A stretch of DNA of 64,000 bases, taken from Devosia riboflavina (lineage in GTDB: Bacteria; Pseudomonadota; Alphaproteobacteria; Rhizobiales; Devosiaceae). Below the pieces are notes generated by a model. The model saw only the letters and a program-made list of their open reading frames with translations. It searched no databases and had not been told where the DNA came from. Below are positions 62,571 to 64,000 of this stretch, in pieces; positions within the stretch are counted from its first letter, which is position 1; every line of letters begins with the position of its first letter. Location of the stretch: NCBI RefSeq assembly GCF_000743575.1, contig NZ_JQGC01000027.1:60599-124598 (forward strand). The letters run 5' to 3'. The translations under genes and the position numbers were made by a program.

Positions 62571-63860
62571 ATGACCGAACACATCATCGACGCATCAATC
62601 GTCGCCGCCGAAAACGCCAAGCGCGAAGCCGATCTGCGCCGTGACTACGAAACCCTGGGTGAGCGCCTCGACCGCCGCGGCATCGCCATCGACGCCATCA
62701 AAGCCAAGGTCGCAAAATTCTCCGTGGCCGTCCCCTCCTGGGGCGTCGGCACCGGCGGCACCCGCTTCGCAAAATTCCCCGGCAAGGGCGAACCGCGCGA
62801 CATCTTCGACAAGATCGAAGACTGCGCCGTCATCGCCCAACTGACCCAGGCAACCCGCACCATTTCCCTCCACATTCCGTGGGACAAGGCCGATCCGAAC
62901 CGCTTGAAGCAGGCTGCGAGCCGCTTCAACCTCGGCTTCGACGCGATGAACTCGAACACCTTCTCGGACGCCAAAGGTCAGCTTCAGTCCTACAAGTTCG
63001 GCTCGCTCTCGTCCTATGACAAGGGCACCCGCAACCAGGCGATCGAGCACAATCTCGAATGTATCGAGATCGGCAAGACCGTGGGTTCGAAGGCCCTGAC
63101 CATCTGGATCGGCGACGGCTCCAACTTCCCCGGCCAGGTCAATTTCGCCGACCAGTTCGCCAATTACCTCGACTCCGCCAAGGCCATCTATGCCGCCCTG
63201 CCGGACGATTGGCACGTCTATACCGAACACAAGATGTATGAGCCGGCCTTCTATTCGACGGTCGTGCAGGATTGGGGCACCAATTACATCATCGCCAAGG
63301 AACTGGGCGACAAGGCCCTGTGCCTGGTCGATCTCGGCCACCACGCCCCGAACGTCAACATTGAAATGATCGTCTCCCGCCTTGCCCAGTTCGGCAAGCT
63401 CGGCGGCTTCCACTTCAACGACAGCAAATATGGCGACGACGATCTCGACGCCGGCTCCATCGATCCCTACCGCCTGTTCCTCGTGTTCAACGAACTCGTC
63501 GACATCGAGAACCGCGACCAAAACTTCCACCCGGCTCACATGCTCGACCAGAGCCACAATGTCACCGACCCCATCGAGTCGCTGATGCTGTCGGCTTCCG
63601 ACGTGCAGCGCTCCTACGCCCAGGCGCTCCTCGTCGATCGCAAGACGCTCAAATCCGCCCAGAACAACAACGACGCGCTGACCGCCACCCAGCAGTTGCG
63701 CCACGCTTTCCGCACAGATGTCGAACCGATCCTGGCCCTGGCCCGCCTCGAACAGGGCGGCGCCATCGACCCGCTCGCCACCTACCGCGCTAGCGGCTAC
63801 CGCGCCAAAGTCGCCGGAGTGCGCCCCGCCGTCGAAGGCGGTTCGGGCGGCATCGTCTAA
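62571..63860 (+). CDS. rhaI: L-rhamnose isomerase (RhaI type)
   Basis: A 429-residue TIM-barrel sugar isomerase of the bacterial RhaI family (distinct from E. coli RhaA): VAVPSWGVGTGGTRFAKFPG, LTIWIGDGSNFPGQ, EHKMYEPAFYSTVVQDWGTNY and LVDLGHHAPNVNIE hold the metal-binding Glu/Asp/His, and GGFHFNDSKYGDDDLDAGSIDPYRLF follows. It converts L-rhamnose to L-rhamnulose. It lies 224 bases after rhaD, with two repeats in between. Confidence 0.93.
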   Translation: MTEHIIDASIVAAENAKREADLRRDYETLGERLDRRGIAIDAIKAKVAKFSVAVPSWGVGTGGTRFAKFPGKGEPRDIFDKIEDCAVIAQLTQATRTISLHIPWDKADPNRLKQAASRFNLGFDAMNSNTFSDAKGQLQSYKFGSLSSYDKGTRNQAIEHNLECIEIGKTVGSKALTIWIGDGSNFPGQVNFADQFANYLDSAKAIYAALPDDWHVYTEHKMYEPAFYSTVVQDWGTNYIIAKELGDKALCLVDLGHHAPNVNIEMIVSRLAQFGKLGGFHFNDSKYGDDDLDAGSIDPYRLFLVFNELVDIENRDQNFHPAHMLDQSHNVTDPIESLMLSASDVQRSYAQALLVDRKTLKSAQNNNDALTATQQLRHAFRTDVEPILALARLEQGGAIDPLATYRASGYRAKVAGVRPAVEGGSGGIV

Positions 63861-63893
63861 TTCCCTCACTCCTCCCCGAGTGAGAGAAAGCGA

Positions 63894-63924
63894 AGGCCCG
63901 GTGAGCAATCACCGGGCCTTTTTG
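63894..63924 (+). terminator. Intrinsic terminator after rhaI
   Basis: AGGCCCGGTG-AGCAAT-CACCGGGCCT followed by TTTTG. A 10-bp perfect stem 33 bases past the rhaI stop, so no rhaK is cotranscribed from rhaD/rhaI. The remaining bases to 64000 show no gene. Confidence 0.85.
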
Positions 63925-64000
63925 CTGGGCTCGCGGGAACAGTGCCGCCGCCCCTCAGTCGTCACCCTCGGGCTTGTGTGGATGCTTTGTGCTTTAGTCT

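Overview
The window is a high-GC chromosomal segment of an alphaproteobacterium, most likely order Hyphomicrobiales and perhaps close to Devosia. This is inferred from gene content: a MucR regulator, a FeuP/FeuQ-type two-component system, a rhizobial-type rhamnose locus, a Rhizobium etli-type (class 3) asparaginase, several Hyphomicrobiales DUF families and many palindromic intergenic repeats. I see no rRNA, tRNA, CRISPR array, transposase or integrase.

Layout. 1-2237 (minus): a FeuN/FeuP/FeuQ-like operon, with the kinase cut by the window edge. 2335-18354 (minus): a complete Rhodobacter-type gene transfer agent (GTA) structural cluster. Reading from high to low coordinates it holds terminase small and large subunits, portal, head formation protein, prohead protease, capsid, connector and adaptor, tail terminator, tail tube, two tail chaperone-type genes, a short tape-measure protein, two hub proteins, NlpC/P60 peptidase and a 1249-residue baseplate protein. 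It ends in an endolysin whose reading frame runs straight into a holin-like membrane segment that keeps its own internal ribosome binding site and ATG. Two moron-like inserts, each ending in an intrinsic terminator, sit at terminase/portal and portal/head-formation gene, and three intergenic repeats lie between other GTA genes. The absence of integrase, repressor and replication genes argues for a GTA rather than a prophage.

18452-30762: an Hsp70-like protein, a degenerate GGDEF protein, a YcgN-type cysteine protein, a class A penicillin-binding protein, a small secreted protein, a five-gene run (DUF1214, DUF1254, YnfA, VOC, NUDIX), a chromate-type transporter with a lipoprotein, DUF2336 and DUF1491 proteins. 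30762-37607: a peptidoglycan-binding membrane protein overlapping a DivJ-like PAS kinase, DUF5330, SufE, an acyltransferase, a DUF6456 protein with a DnaA-domain-IV-like partner, and MucR. 37737-43622 (minus): a complete seven-gene Mrp Na+/H+ antiporter operon (A to G), nearly all translationally coupled.

43832-52963: oligopeptidase B, Fe superoxide dismutase, an orphan receiver protein, a HerA-like ATPase coupled to a LOG-like Rossmann protein, a Tat-exported beta-helix protein, class 3 asparaginase and two small secreted proteins. 53200-63924: L-rhamnose use. rhaR-S-T-P-Q-U (regulator, ABC importer, mutarotase) run on the minus strand, and rhaD (aldolase fused to a dehydrogenase) and rhaI (isomerase) run divergently. 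A nucleotide-sugar-type epimerase/dehydrogenase faces the end of the operon where rhizobial loci usually carry rhaK; no rhamnulose kinase is visible.
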